The notes beneath the pieces were generated by a model that had not been told where the DNA came from, did no database searches, and saw only the letters and a list, made by a program, of their open reading frames with translations. From Streptomyces longispororuber (GTDB lineage: Bacteria > Actinomycetota > Actinomycetes > Streptomycetales > Streptomycetaceae), in the NCBI RefSeq assembly GCF_024448165.1, contig NZ_JAMOLN010000099.1, forward strand, positions 1 to 36,601: a stretch of DNA of 36,601 nt. The letters run 5' to 3'. The translations under genes were made by a program, and so were the position numbers. Shown here one piece after another: positions 1 through 7,328 of this stretch. Every line of letters begins with the position of its first letter. Within the stretch, counting starts at the first letter, position 1.

Positions 1-448
1 TACCGTCGTCGCGATGATCTTCGTCGACCGGATCGGCCGCCGGCCACTGGCGCTCATCGGCTCCGTCGGCATGGTGATCGGTCTCGCCCTCGAGGCCTGG
101 GCGTTCAGCTACGACCTCGTGGACGGCAAGCTGCCGAACACGCAGGGCTGGGTCGCCCTGATCGCGGCGCACTTCTTCGTCTTCTTCTTCGCGATGTCGT
201 GGGGCGTCGTCGTCTGGGTCTTCCTCGGCGAGATGTTCCCGAACAACATCCGCGCCGCGGCGCTGGGCGTGGCCGCCTCGGCCCAGTGGCTCGCCAACTG
301 GGCGATCACGGCGAGCTTCCCGTCGCTGTCCGACTGGAACCTCTCCGCGACGTACGTCATCTACACGATCTTCGCCGCGCTCTCCATCCCCTTCGTGCTC
401 AAGTTCGTCAAGGAGACCAAGGGCAAGGCACTGGAGGAGATGGGCTGA
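1..448 (+). CDS. MFS sugar porter, C-terminal part (partial)
   Basis: Only the last ~148 codons are inside the window; the frame is open from base 2, so the gene starts upstream. The product is the C-terminal half of a major facilitator sugar transporter (inner membrane, sugar uptake, probably with protons). Visible: the DRxGRR loop motif typical of the family just after the window start, then hydrophobic helices, a WxFLGEMFP-type segment resembling the helix 10-11 region, and a terminal ETKGK motif, the sugar-porter signature following the last helix. The substrate cannot be told from this part. It converges on the minus-strand oxidoreductase gene, with a hairpin in the 193-base gap between them. 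Confidence 0.88.
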   Translation, partial: TVVAMIFVDRIGRRPLALIGSVGMVIGLALEAWAFSYDLVDGKLPNTQGWVALIAAHFFVFFFAMSWGVVVWVFLGEMFPNNIRAAALGVAASAQWLANWAITASFPSLSDWNLSATYVIYTIFAALSIPFVLKFVKETKGKALEEMG

Positions 449-469
449 CCCCGCTCCTCCCGCGAGACC

Positions 470-506
470 CGGGGGGACGGGTCAAGTCCCCGCTGCCGGC
501 CCCCCG
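470..506. terminator. hairpins between convergent genes
   Basis: Two alternative inverted repeats overlap here: GGGGAC 473-478 with GTCCCC 486-491 (7-base loop), and CGGGGGG 470-476 with CCCCCCG 500-506. There is no U tract, as is common for Streptomyces terminators. The place between two convergent genes supports a terminator; the call rests on position and pairing only. Confidence 0.4.
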
Positions 507-641
507 TTGACGTCGCCGCCCTTCACCCGCCCCGCGCGGACCGGAGGGCGGCGTCGTCATTGCGTGAGGTCATTTCCCGAGGACGAGATCGAGGCGGCCC
601 CGCGCGGCACCCGGCATCCGTGCGGCGTCGAGGATCTCTCC

Positions 642-1613
642 TCAGTCCTTGAGCCGCGGCAGCACGTTCTCGCAGTACAACTGGAGGCTGCGCCAGCCCT
701 CGTCGAGGGGCATGCCGCCGCTCAGCGGATGCAGCACGTAGTTGTCCAGGCCCTGCGCCAGGCACTCGTCAGGCGTGACGATCCGGTACACGCCCTCGGC
801 GCGCAGCTCCTCGACCGTCGTGGCGCCCGAGCGCACCGCCGACTTGATGTCCTGCGACTGCCACGACGCGTACGTCCGCGCCTCATGCAGGAAGTGCGTG
901 CCGTGCTCGGCCCAGGTGCGGTCCGGGTCCTCGGAGAGGTGCAGGAGCGGGGTCGTCTCGCCGGGCATCATGGTCCAGCCCTCGGTCCCGTACTCGACCA
1001 GGCGCTCCTTGTAGTACGTCTCCAGCTCCGGCAGGTGCGCGCTCGGGAAGAAGGGGAGGCCGAGCCGGGCCGCCCGGCGCGCGGCCGCCTGCGAGGAGCC
1101 GCCGACCAGCAGGAGCGGATGGGGCTGGGTGAACGGGCGCGGGGTGACGCGGACCCGGCGCCCCCGGAACGTGAACTCCTCGCCGGTCCACGCCGTCAGC
1201 AGGGTTTCGAGCAACTCGTCCTGGAGCCTGCCGCGCCGCTTCCACTCCACGTCGAACTGCGCGTACTCCTCGGGCCGGTAGCCGATCCCGGCGACCGTCA
1301 CCAGGCGTCCGCCGCTCACCAGGTCCAGTACGGCGATGTCCTCGGCGAGCCGCAGCGGATCGTGCAGCGGGCCGATGATCGCCGAGACCGTGACCGCGAT
1401 GCGGCGGGTGGCGCCGAAGACCGCGCCCGCGAAGGTGAAGGGCGAGGGCAGCCAGTTGTTGGCGACCCCGTGGTGCTCCTCGGTCTGGACCGTGTCGATG
1501 CCCCGGTCGTCGGCGTACGCCGCCATCTCCACGGCCGCCTTGTAGCGGGCGCTCAGCGACTCCGGCGTACCGGCGGGGTCGACCAGGTTGAACCGTACGA
1601 CGGACACGGGCAT
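642..1613 (-). CDS. LLM-class flavin-dependent oxidoreductase
   Basis: 323-residue cytoplasmic protein of the bacterial luciferase-like (TIM barrel) monooxygenase/reductase superfamily, using FMN or F420. Seen: an EEHHG segment after the second strand, the SPF segment, an IGPLHDPLRLAEDIAVLD stretch and a C-terminal half with an LLLVGGSS strand, all usual in this superfamily. ATG at 1613 is chosen over the in-frame GTG at 1631 because an AAGGGGGA ribosome binding site lies 7 bases upstream of it. It follows the permease gene on the same strand after 56 bases, so the two may be co-transcribed and the enzyme may act on the imported compound (inference). The ribosome binding site is enclosed in a perfect hairpin, annotated separately. 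Cofactor and substrate are unknown. Confidence 0.85.
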   Translation of the reverse strand: MPVSVVRFNLVDPAGTPESLSARYKAAVEMAAYADDRGIDTVQTEEHHGVANNWLPSPFTFAGAVFGATRRIAVTVSAIIGPLHDPLRLAEDIAVLDLVSGGRLVTVAGIGYRPEEYAQFDVEWKRRGRLQDELLETLLTAWTGEEFTFRGRRVRVTPRPFTQPHPLLLVGGSSQAAARRAARLGLPFFPSAHLPELETYYKERLVEYGTEGWTMMPGETTPLLHLSEDPDRTWAEHGTHFLHEARTYASWQSQDIKSAVRSGATTVEELRAEGVYRIVTPDECLAQGLDNYVLHPLSGGMPLDEGWRSLQLYCENVLPRLKD

Positions 1614-1619
1614 ACGACA

Positions 1620-1653
1620 GTCCCCCTTCACACGGACTCGGGTGAAGGGGGAC
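1620..1653 (-). promoter_or_regulatory. 12-bp hairpin masking the oxidoreductase RBS
   Basis: Bases 1620-1631 and 1642-1653 are perfectly complementary (GTCCCCCTTCAC with GTGAAGGGGGAC), with a 10-base loop. On the minus-strand transcript the 3' arm contains the AAGGGGGA Shine-Dalgarno sequence of the gene starting at 1613. A second hairpin (CTGACG 1659-1664 with CGTCAG 1668-1673) overlaps the stop codon of the upstream permease gene. The structure could terminate the permease transcript or repress translation of the downstream gene; the sequence does not decide which. Confidence 0.6.
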
Positions 1654-1669
1654 GGTAGCTGACGGAGCG

Positions 1670-3118
1670 TCAGACAGCCAGGGCCGCGGACTCCTCGGCC
1701 GACTCGTCCGGCGCCGTGGTGGTGTCCGCCGGCTTCGGCAGGGCCAGGTAGAGCAGGCCGGAGACGACGATCGTGACGACCCAGCCGAGGCCGTACTCAC
1801 CGATGAAGTTGTTCGAGGCGAGCGGCCCGGTGAACCAGTCGGAGGACGTGAACAGCAGGCCCGCCACCAGGCCGACCGCCCACGCGATCACCGCCGCCGG
1901 GGAGAAGCCGCCCTTGTACCAGTAGGCGCTGCTGCGGGTCGTGTCGATCAGGGCGGCGCCGTCGTAGTGCTTGCGCTTGAGCATGTCCGCGCCGAAGACG
2001 CCGACCCACGCGGAGAAGGCGACCGCGAGCAGCGAGAGGAACGCGATGAACGAACCCATGAAGCTGGTCGCGACGAGCATCAGGATCGCGCCGAAGACCA
2101 GCGAGATCAGCGCGTTGATGGACACGGCCCAGTGGCGCGGCACCTTGAAGCCGAGCGTCTGGGCGGTGAAGCCGGCCGAGTACATCGACATCGCGTTGAT
2201 CAGCAGCATGCCGACCAGGGCGATCAGCAGGTACGGCACCGCGATCCACATCGGCAGGATCTCGCCGAGGAAGGAGACCGGGTCGGGGGCGTTCGCCAGG
2301 TCCGGCACGGAGACCGCCATGACGGCACCCATCAGGACCATCGGCAGCACGACGATTCCGGCGCCGCCGATCGAGTTCCCGACGATCGCCCTGGACGAGG
2401 CCGTACGCGGCAGGTAGCGCGTGAAGTCGGGGGAGGACGGGATCCAGCTGACGCCACCCGCGGCGATCATGCCGATGCCCGCGACCATCAGCGACGTCGA
2501 GCCGGCGGGCCGCCCGAAGACCTCGGACCAGTCGGTGTCGATGATCAGGTAGACCAGGACCAGGACCGAGAAGATGCCGAAGAGGTACGTCGCGTACTTG
2601 TTGCACTTCTGCACGGCGTTGATGCCGAGGCCCGAGATCGCGAACGTGGCGACCACGAAGCACAGCAGCGTGACGATCACCAGGAAGTCGTTCTGCTTGA
2701 TGTCGAACAGGATGTCCAGGACGGTGAGCACGGCGTACGCGCCCGTCACCGCGTTGATCGTCTCCCAGCCCCAGCGGGCCACCCAGATCAGCGAGCCGGG
2801 CAGCAGATTGCCGCGCTGCCCGAAGACCGCGCGGGACAGGGCCATGCCGGGGGCGCCGCCGCGCTTGCCCGCGATGCCGATGAGGCCGACGAGGCCGTAC
2901 GACACGATCGGCGCCGCGATCGCGACGACGACGGCCTGCCAGAAGTTGAGCTTGTACGCCACGACGAGGCTCGCGCCCATCGTGAGCAGCAGCACGCTGA
3001 TGTTGGCCGCGACCCACGTGGGGAAGAGCTCGCGGGTCTTGGCGGTGCGCTCGGAATCGGGGACGGGCTCGATGCCGCGCGTCTCCAGGGCGCCTTCGGA
3101 TTCGGCGGTCTTGCTCAT
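1670..3118 (-). CDS. NCS1 family nucleobase:cation symporter (cytosine permease-like)
   Basis: 482 residues, about 12 hydrophobic segments: an inner-membrane uptake protein of the nucleobase:cation symporter-1 family (cytosine/purines/allantoin/hydantoin type). Seen: an acidic N-terminus, the first helix region with NISVLLLTMGAS, and the RGGAPGMALSRAVFGQRGN segment that matches the family's conserved G-x-P-x-x-x-x-S-R-x-x-F-G-x-x-G region in helix 2-3. The start at 3118 (MSKTAESE) gives the usual family length; an upstream in-frame ATG at 3214 would add 32 residues with no transporter character. No good Shine-Dalgarno was found at either start. The gene is divergent from ftsY and upstream of the flavin oxidoreductase. 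Substrate unknown. Confidence 0.88.
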   Translation of the reverse strand: MSKTAESEGALETRGIEPVPDSERTAKTRELFPTWVAANISVLLLTMGASLVVAYKLNFWQAVVVAIAAPIVSYGLVGLIGIAGKRGGAPGMALSRAVFGQRGNLLPGSLIWVARWGWETINAVTGAYAVLTVLDILFDIKQNDFLVIVTLLCFVVATFAISGLGINAVQKCNKYATYLFGIFSVLVLVYLIIDTDWSEVFGRPAGSTSLMVAGIGMIAAGGVSWIPSSPDFTRYLPRTASSRAIVGNSIGGAGIVVLPMVLMGAVMAVSVPDLANAPDPVSFLGEILPMWIAVPYLLIALVGMLLINAMSMYSAGFTAQTLGFKVPRHWAVSINALISLVFGAILMLVATSFMGSFIAFLSLLAVAFSAWVGVFGADMLKRKHYDGAALIDTTRSSAYWYKGGFSPAAVIAWAVGLVAGLLFTSSDWFTGPLASNNFIGEYGLGWVVTIVVSGLLYLALPKPADTTTAPDESAEESAALAV

Positions 3119-3314
3119 GCGGTGGGGTTCCGTGCCTCTGTGGGGTGGGGCGGGGATGACCACGGGGAGGGTGATCGCGATGGACTCTACGCGCGTTGAC
3201 GCGGCCTCTTCCATCGTACTTTAGTCCGAGTCGTCCCCTCCGGTTCCGTATGTTCTTTGGAGGAAGCAACCAGAACGGCCTCGCGCAGGCCCCATGGCTG
3301 ATACTGGACGGGTT

Positions 3315-4529
3315 ATGGACATCGTCATCCTTGCTGTAGTCATCGCCGTGGTCGTGATCGGCGCGCTCGGCGGGCTCGTGGTCGGCAGTCGCAGGAAGAA
3401 GCAGCTGCCCCCGCCGCCCCCCTCGGCGCCCGACATCACCGCAGCTCCGCCGGCCGAGCCGCACGTCGGCGACGAGGCCGAGACACCGCGCGACGAGGCG
3501 CGCCGCACGATCGAGGAGGTCGACCTCCCGGCTGCCGAGCCGGCCACCGAGGAGGTCGTCGAAGAAGCTCCGGCGGCCCCGGCCGCACCCGAGATCGAGG
3601 TGCCGGAGCCGACCGCGGGCCGCCTGGTGCGGCTGCGCGCCCGGCTGTCCCGCTCGCAGAACGCGCTCGGCAAGGGGCTGCTGACGCTCCTGTCGCGCGA
3701 GCACCTCGACGAGGACACCTGGGAGGAGATCGAGGACACCCTGCTCACCGCCGACGTCGGTGTGCAGCCCACCCAGGAGCTGGTCGAGAACCTGCGCGAG
3801 CGCGTGAAGGTGCTCGGCACCCGCACGCCGGACGAACTGCGCGGCCTGCTGCGCGAGGAGCTGCTCAAGCTGCTCGTGCCCGAGTTCGACCGCTCCGTGA
3901 AGACGGACTCGAACCTGGACACTCCGGGCATCGTGATGGTCGTCGGGGTCAACGGCACCGGCAAGACCACCACCACCGGCAAGCTCGCGCGCGTCCTGGT
4001 CGCCGACGGCAAGAATGTCGTGCTGGGCGCCGCGGACACCTTCCGTGCCGCCGCCGCCGACCAGCTGCAGACCTGGGGCGAGCGCGTCGGCGCCCGCACC
4101 GTGCGCGGCCCCGAAGGCGGCGACCCGGCGTCCATCGCCTTCGACGCCGTCAAGGAGGGCATCGAGGCGGGCGCGGACGTCGTGCTCATCGACACCGCCG
4201 GGCGCCTGCACACCAAGACCGGTCTGATGGACGAGCTCGGCAAGGTCAAGCGCGTCGTCGAGAAGCACGCCCCGCTCGACGAGGTGCTGCTGGTGCTCGA
4301 CGCGACGACCGGGCAGAACGGGCTCGTGCAGGCCCGGGTGTTCGCCGAGGTCGTCGACATCACCGGCATCGTGCTGACCAAGCTGGACGGTACGGCCAAG
4401 GGCGGCATCGTCGTGGCCGTGCAGCGGGAGCTGGGTGTGCCGGTGAAGCTGGTGGGCTTGGGCGAGGGGCCGGACGATCTGGCGCCGTTCGAGCCCGAGG
4501 CGTTCGTGGACGCGCTGATCGGGGAGTAG
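3315..4529 (+). CDS. ftsY: signal recognition particle receptor FtsY
   Basis: 404-residue SRP receptor GTPase, which docks ribosome-SRP complexes at the membrane and hands them to SecYEG. Order: an N-terminal hydrophobic segment (~residues 2-22, MDIVILAVVIAVVVIG), a basic stretch, an acidic A-domain rich in Pro/Ala/Glu to ~residue 100, then the NG domain. G1 P-loop GVNGTGKT is at ~211-218, DTAGR at ~293, TKLDGTAKGG at ~355. The N-terminal transmembrane helix is usual in actinobacterial FtsY and absent from the E. coli protein. ATG 3315 is preferred to ATG 3294 because the hydrophobic segment then begins immediately. GATACT (3300-3305) lies 9 bases upstream of the ATG, so the mRNA may be nearly leaderless. 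The partner Ffh is at 11976. Confidence 0.97.
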   Translation: MDIVILAVVIAVVVIGALGGLVVGSRRKKQLPPPPPSAPDITAAPPAEPHVGDEAETPRDEARRTIEEVDLPAAEPATEEVVEEAPAAPAAPEIEVPEPTAGRLVRLRARLSRSQNALGKGLLTLLSREHLDEDTWEEIEDTLLTADVGVQPTQELVENLRERVKVLGTRTPDELRGLLREELLKLLVPEFDRSVKTDSNLDTPGIVMVVGVNGTGKTTTTGKLARVLVADGKNVVLGAADTFRAAAADQLQTWGERVGARTVRGPEGGDPASIAFDAVKEGIEAGADVVLIDTAGRLHTKTGLMDELGKVKRVVEKHAPLDEVLLVLDATTGQNGLVQARVFAEVVDITGIVLTKLDGTAKGGIVVAVQRELGVPVKLVGLGEGPDDLAPFEPEAFVDALIGE

Positions 4530-4549
4530 ACGCTCCGCTCGGGGCGGGA

Positions 4550-4650
4550 TTCGATCGTGTGCCTGTGAGGGTGTGCGCCTGTGGGGCGTGTGCCCGTGTG
4601 GGTGGATCTCGCGCCGTGGGGTGTTCTGTGTGTGGGGGACTGCGGGCCCG
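4550..4650 (+). other. G/T-rich intergenic tract after ftsY
   Basis: The 168 bases between ftsY and the next gene start with about 85 bases strongly enriched in G and T on the plus strand, with reiterated TGTG, GTGTGCC and GTGGGG words and few A. No gene is recognised. It ends in a strong terminator hairpin at 4675-4698. Confidence 0.5.
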
Positions 4651-4654
4651 TTGT

Positions 4655-4698
4655 GGCTGGTCGCGCAGTTCCCCGCGCCCCTTTCAGGGGCGCTTTTT
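4655..4698. terminator. terminator with U tract, Streptomyces dispersed-repeat type
   Basis: GCGCCCCT (4675-4682) and AGGGGCGC (4686-4693) form a perfect 8-bp stem with a TTC loop, followed by TTTTT (4694-4698): a textbook intrinsic terminator for ftsY. The sequence before it (CTGGTCGCGCAGTTCCCC) plus the stem is, to my knowledge, a short repeat seen downstream of many Streptomyces genes. It overlaps the stop codon of the minus-strand gene ending at 4698. Confidence 0.8.
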
Positions 4699-5366
4699 CA
4701 TGCGCAGGGGGACCTGTGGGCCACGTAGGCCAGCGTGCCGAGGAGCAGGCGGGCCTGGGGGGGTTGCGTTGCGGTGTCCAGGGACGGGGCGCGGAGCCAG
4801 GACGTGGGGCCCAGGCCCGCGCGGTCCGAGGGTGGGGCCGTGATGTACGCGCCGGCGCCCAGCGCGTGCAGGTCCAGGGACGCGTCGTCCCAGCCCATGC
4901 GGTAGAGCAGCGAGGGGAGTTCGGCGGCCGCTCCGGGGGCGACGAAGAAGTGCGCGCGGCCCTCGGGGGTGGCGACGACCGGGCCCAGCGGCAGCCCCAT
5001 GCGCTCCAGGCGGGTCAGGGCGCGGCGGCCGGCCCCTTCGGGGACGTCGATGATGTCGAAGGCGCGGCCCACGGGGAGCAGCACCGCGGCACCGGGGAAC
5101 TGCCCCCAGGACTCGGTCACCTCGTCGAGCGTGGCGCCCGCCGGCACCACCGCCGCCGGGTCGAGCGGGTGCGCGCCCGGTGCCGGGCAGTCCGCCTTGC
5201 CGCAGGAGCACGCGCCGTCCACGGCGCGCGCGCCCGGCACCACGTCCCAGCCCCACAGCCCGGTGAACTCCGCCACCGTGGTGCAGTCCGAAGCGCGGCC
5301 GGACGTGCGGCCGCGGCGACGTGAGCCGGAGCGCATCTCGCGAATGCCGCCGATCGTGAAGCCCAT
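4698..5366 (-). CDS. bifunctional DNA primase/polymerase (PrimPol) N-domain-like protein
   Basis: 222 residues. Resembles the bifunctional primase/polymerase N-terminal domain (archaeo-eukaryotic primase fold) found in plasmid and phage replication proteins, here as a stand-alone chromosomal protein. Seen: a basic N-terminus (~residues 9-24), a Cys/His cluster (Cys53, Cys55, Cys60, His66 in a CSCGKxDCPxPGAHP motif), the strand FDIIDVP at 103-109 where active members have an hhDhD catalytic pair, a later RAHFFVAP strand, and an AYITAPPS motif. The Asp-x-Asp pair looks replaced by Asp-Val-Pro-Glu, so polymerase activity is doubtful. ATG 5366 has a strong GGAGGGGG 4-5 bases upstream. The gene is divergent from nsdA. 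The role is unknown; I recall orthologues at this place in other Streptomyces. Confidence 0.7.
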   Translation of the reverse strand: MGFTIGGIREMRSGSRRRGRTSGRASDCTTVAEFTGLWGWDVVPGARAVDGACSCGKADCPAPGAHPLDPAAVVPAGATLDEVTESWGQFPGAAVLLPVGRAFDIIDVPEGAGRRALTRLERMGLPLGPVVATPEGRAHFFVAPGAAAELPSLLYRMGWDDASLDLHALGAGAYITAPPSDRAGLGPTSWLRAPSLDTATQPPQARLLLGTLAYVAHRSPCA

Positions 5367-5826
5367 GCCCCCTCCAACGGGTCCTGCGCGTCGGTGGTTA
5401 CGTGGCGGAATCGGATCGTGACCCGGTGCGCACGCCGCCTGGTCGTGACGGCGCCGCGACGCGTCCGGGGTGGTGCGCCCCGTGCCACGCGCCCCGGCGC
5501 ACACCGTTCCACCCAGTTCCAGTTGTCCTATGTCAAGTGAATCGTGTGTGGCCGCCGCTGAGTTCATTCGAAGGGGTGGCGAATGGTGGCGTTTCCGGGT
5601 TCGCCCTCGCCGGAGGGGTGATCGTAGGATTACTTTCAGTGCACGAACCCTGAGGGTGAGTGCACCCGTGGGTATGCCGCAGGCAAGTCGGTTTCCTGTT
5701 CGAGGAGTGACAACTGCCGGACGGGAGGCCGTGGTTGACGGCATCCTGGTAGGGCTTGCTGACAAGAGTGGCCGACAGGACTTGGCGTTGAGCGTCTTAA
5801 GAGGCTTCAGGGATGGGGGCGTTCCA
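5367..5826 (+). promoter_or_regulatory. nsdA upstream region, 460 bases
   Basis: No gene is accepted here. The nsdA frame stays open back to 5470, but the stretch just before the chosen start uses codons foreign to this genome (TTA, AGA, AGG, TTT, GTA), so it is judged a leader. It holds a well-formed dyad at 5639-5665 (separate entry) and a TACTTT element at 5631-5636 that could be a -10 box without a clear -35. Both divergent promoters, for nsdA and for the PrimPol-like gene, should lie here. Confidence 0.55.
5639..5665. promoter_or_regulatory. 27-bp dyad upstream of nsdA
   Basis: The arrangement is GTGCAC (5639-5644), 2 bases, ACCC (5647-5650), TGA centre, GGGT (5654-5657), 2 bases, GTGCAC (5660-5665). 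Both pairs are centred on base 5652, and the GTGCAC words are 21 bases apart, two helical turns. Such symmetry in a long leader suggests the operator of a dimeric or tetrameric regulator. The protein that binds it is unknown. Confidence 0.55.
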
Positions 5827-7308
5827 GTGGGCGGCAGCGGCGGAACCGTGATGAACGCTGAGAAGCGCCCGAACGAACTGCTCGGCTCGTGGTTCGTGCG
5901 CAGTGGCTGGTCCAAGGGCGAGCTGGCGCGCCAGGTGAACCGCCGGGCACGGCAGTTGGGTGCGAACCACATCTCGACCGACACCTCGCGGGTGCGGCGC
6001 TGGCTGGACGGGGAGAACCCGCGCGAGCCGATCCCCCGCATCCTCAGCGAGCTGTTCTCCGAGCGGTTCGGCTGTGTCGTCGCCGTCGAGGACCTCGGCC
6101 TGCGCGCCGCGCACCAGTCGCCCTCGGTGTCCGGCGTCGACCTGCCGTGGACCGGGCCGCAGACCGTGGCGCTGATCGGCGAGTTCTCGCGCAGCGACCT
6201 GATGCTCGCGCGCCGCGGCTTCCTCGGCAGCTCCCTGGCCCTCGCCGCGGGACCCTCCCTCATCGAGCCGATGCAGCGCTGGCTGGTGCCGACGCCCGGC
6301 AGCTCGTCGGCGAAGCCTGAGCCCGAGCAGCCGGCCACGCGCCGCGGCAACCGGCTGTCCAAACCGGAGCTGGACCTCCTGGAGTCCACCACCGTCATGT
6401 TCCGGCAGTGGGACGCCCAGTGCGGCGGCGGTCTGCGCCGCAAAGCGGTCGTGGGCCAGCTGCACGAGGTCACCGACCTCCTCCAGGAGTCCCAGCCCGA
6501 GAGCACCATGCGCCGCCTGTTCAAGGTCGCTGCCGAACTCGCGGAGCTGGCCGGCTGGATGAGCTACGACGTCGGCCTGCAGCCCACCGCCCAGAAGTAC
6601 TTCGTGCTCGCCCTGCACGCCGCCAAGGAAGCGGGCGACAAGCCGCTCGGCTCGTACGTCCTCAGCAGCATGAGCCGCCAGATGATCCACCTCGGCCGCC
6701 CCGAGGACGCCCTGGAGCTCATCCACCTCGCCCAGTACGGCAGCCGCGACTGCGCCAGCCCCCGCACCCAGTCCATGCTGTATGCGATGGAGGCCCGCGC
6801 GTACGCGAACATGGGGCAGCCCGGCAAGTGCAAGCGCGCCGTGCGGATGGCCGAGGAGACCTTCACCGACGCGGACGACTGGGACGATCCCGATCCCGAC
6901 TGGATCCGCTTCTTCTCCGAGGCCGAACTGCACGGGGAGAACAGCCACTCGTTCCGCGATCTCGCCTACGTCGCCGGGCGCAGCCCCACGTACGCGTCGA
7001 TGGCCGAGCCGCTGATGCGGCGTGCCGTCGAGCTGTTCGGCAAGGACGCCGAGCACCAGCGCTCGTACGCGCTGAACCTCATCGGCATGGCCACGGTGCA
7101 CCTGCTCCAGAAGGAGCCGGAGCAGGCCACGACCCTGGCCGTCGACGCACTCGGCATCGCCAGGAAGGTGCGCTCGGAGCGGGTCAACACCCGGATCCGC
7201 AAGACCGTCGACACCGCCGTGCGGGACTTCGGGGACGTCGCCGAGGTCATCCAGCTGACCGAGCAGCTCGCCGTGCACCTGCCCGAGACCGCCGAAGCGG
7301 CGGTCTGA
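5827..7308 (+). CDS. nsdA: NsdA-type negative regulator of development and antibiotic production
   Basis: 493 residues. NsdA is known in Streptomyces coelicolor as a repressor of sporulation and antibiotic synthesis. Seen: an N-terminal segment (~residues 10-80, from KRPNELLGSW through VRRWLDGENPREPIPRILSEL) resembling a helix-turn-helix fold of the XRE kind; an RRGFLGSSLALAAG motif near residue 129 that looks like a twin-arginine signal but is internal; and a helical C-terminal half (from ~residue 180) with TPR-like repeats, as in regulators that sense a partner or ligand. GTG 5827 is chosen because GGATGGGGG lies 7 bases upstream; ATG 5851 is the alternative. A hairpin follows at 7312-7328. 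No DNA target is visible. Confidence 0.88.
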   Translation: MGGSGGTVMNAEKRPNELLGSWFVRSGWSKGELARQVNRRARQLGANHISTDTSRVRRWLDGENPREPIPRILSELFSERFGCVVAVEDLGLRAAHQSPSVSGVDLPWTGPQTVALIGEFSRSDLMLARRGFLGSSLALAAGPSLIEPMQRWLVPTPGSSSAKPEPEQPATRRGNRLSKPELDLLESTTVMFRQWDAQCGGGLRRKAVVGQLHEVTDLLQESQPESTMRRLFKVAAELAELAGWMSYDVGLQPTAQKYFVLALHAAKEAGDKPLGSYVLSSMSRQMIHLGRPEDALELIHLAQYGSRDCASPRTQSMLYAMEARAYANMGQPGKCKRAVRMAEETFTDADDWDDPDPDWIRFFSEAELHGENSHSFRDLAYVAGRSPTYASMAEPLMRRAVELFGKDAEHQRSYALNLIGMATVHLLQKEPEQATTLAVDALGIARKVRSERVNTRIRKTVDTAVRDFGDVAEVIQLTEQLAVHLPETAEAAV

Positions 7309-7311
7309 CCC

Positions 7312-7328
7312 CGGATCCTTGGGATCCG
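7312..7328 (+). terminator. hairpin after nsdA
   Basis: CGGATCC (7312-7318) pairs perfectly with GGATCCG (7322-7328) around a TTG loop, four bases after the nsdA stop codon. No U tract. A probable terminator, separating nsdA from the nitrogen operon. Confidence 0.5.

Noticed and set aside
3119..3314. Divergent permease/ftsY promoters
   Set aside because: GATACT before ftsY and TAAAGT on the other strand look like -10 boxes, but no acceptable -35 goes with either.
1797..4268. Long minus-strand open frame over ftsY and the permease
   Set aside because: It lies antisense to ftsY and out of frame with the permease, with no recognisable domain.
6205..6262. Twin-arginine-like RRGFLGSSLALAAG in NsdA as a Tat signal
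   Set aside because: It sits near residue 129, behind a DNA-binding-like domain, so it cannot be an N-terminal signal; more likely a hydrophobic linker common in this regulator family.
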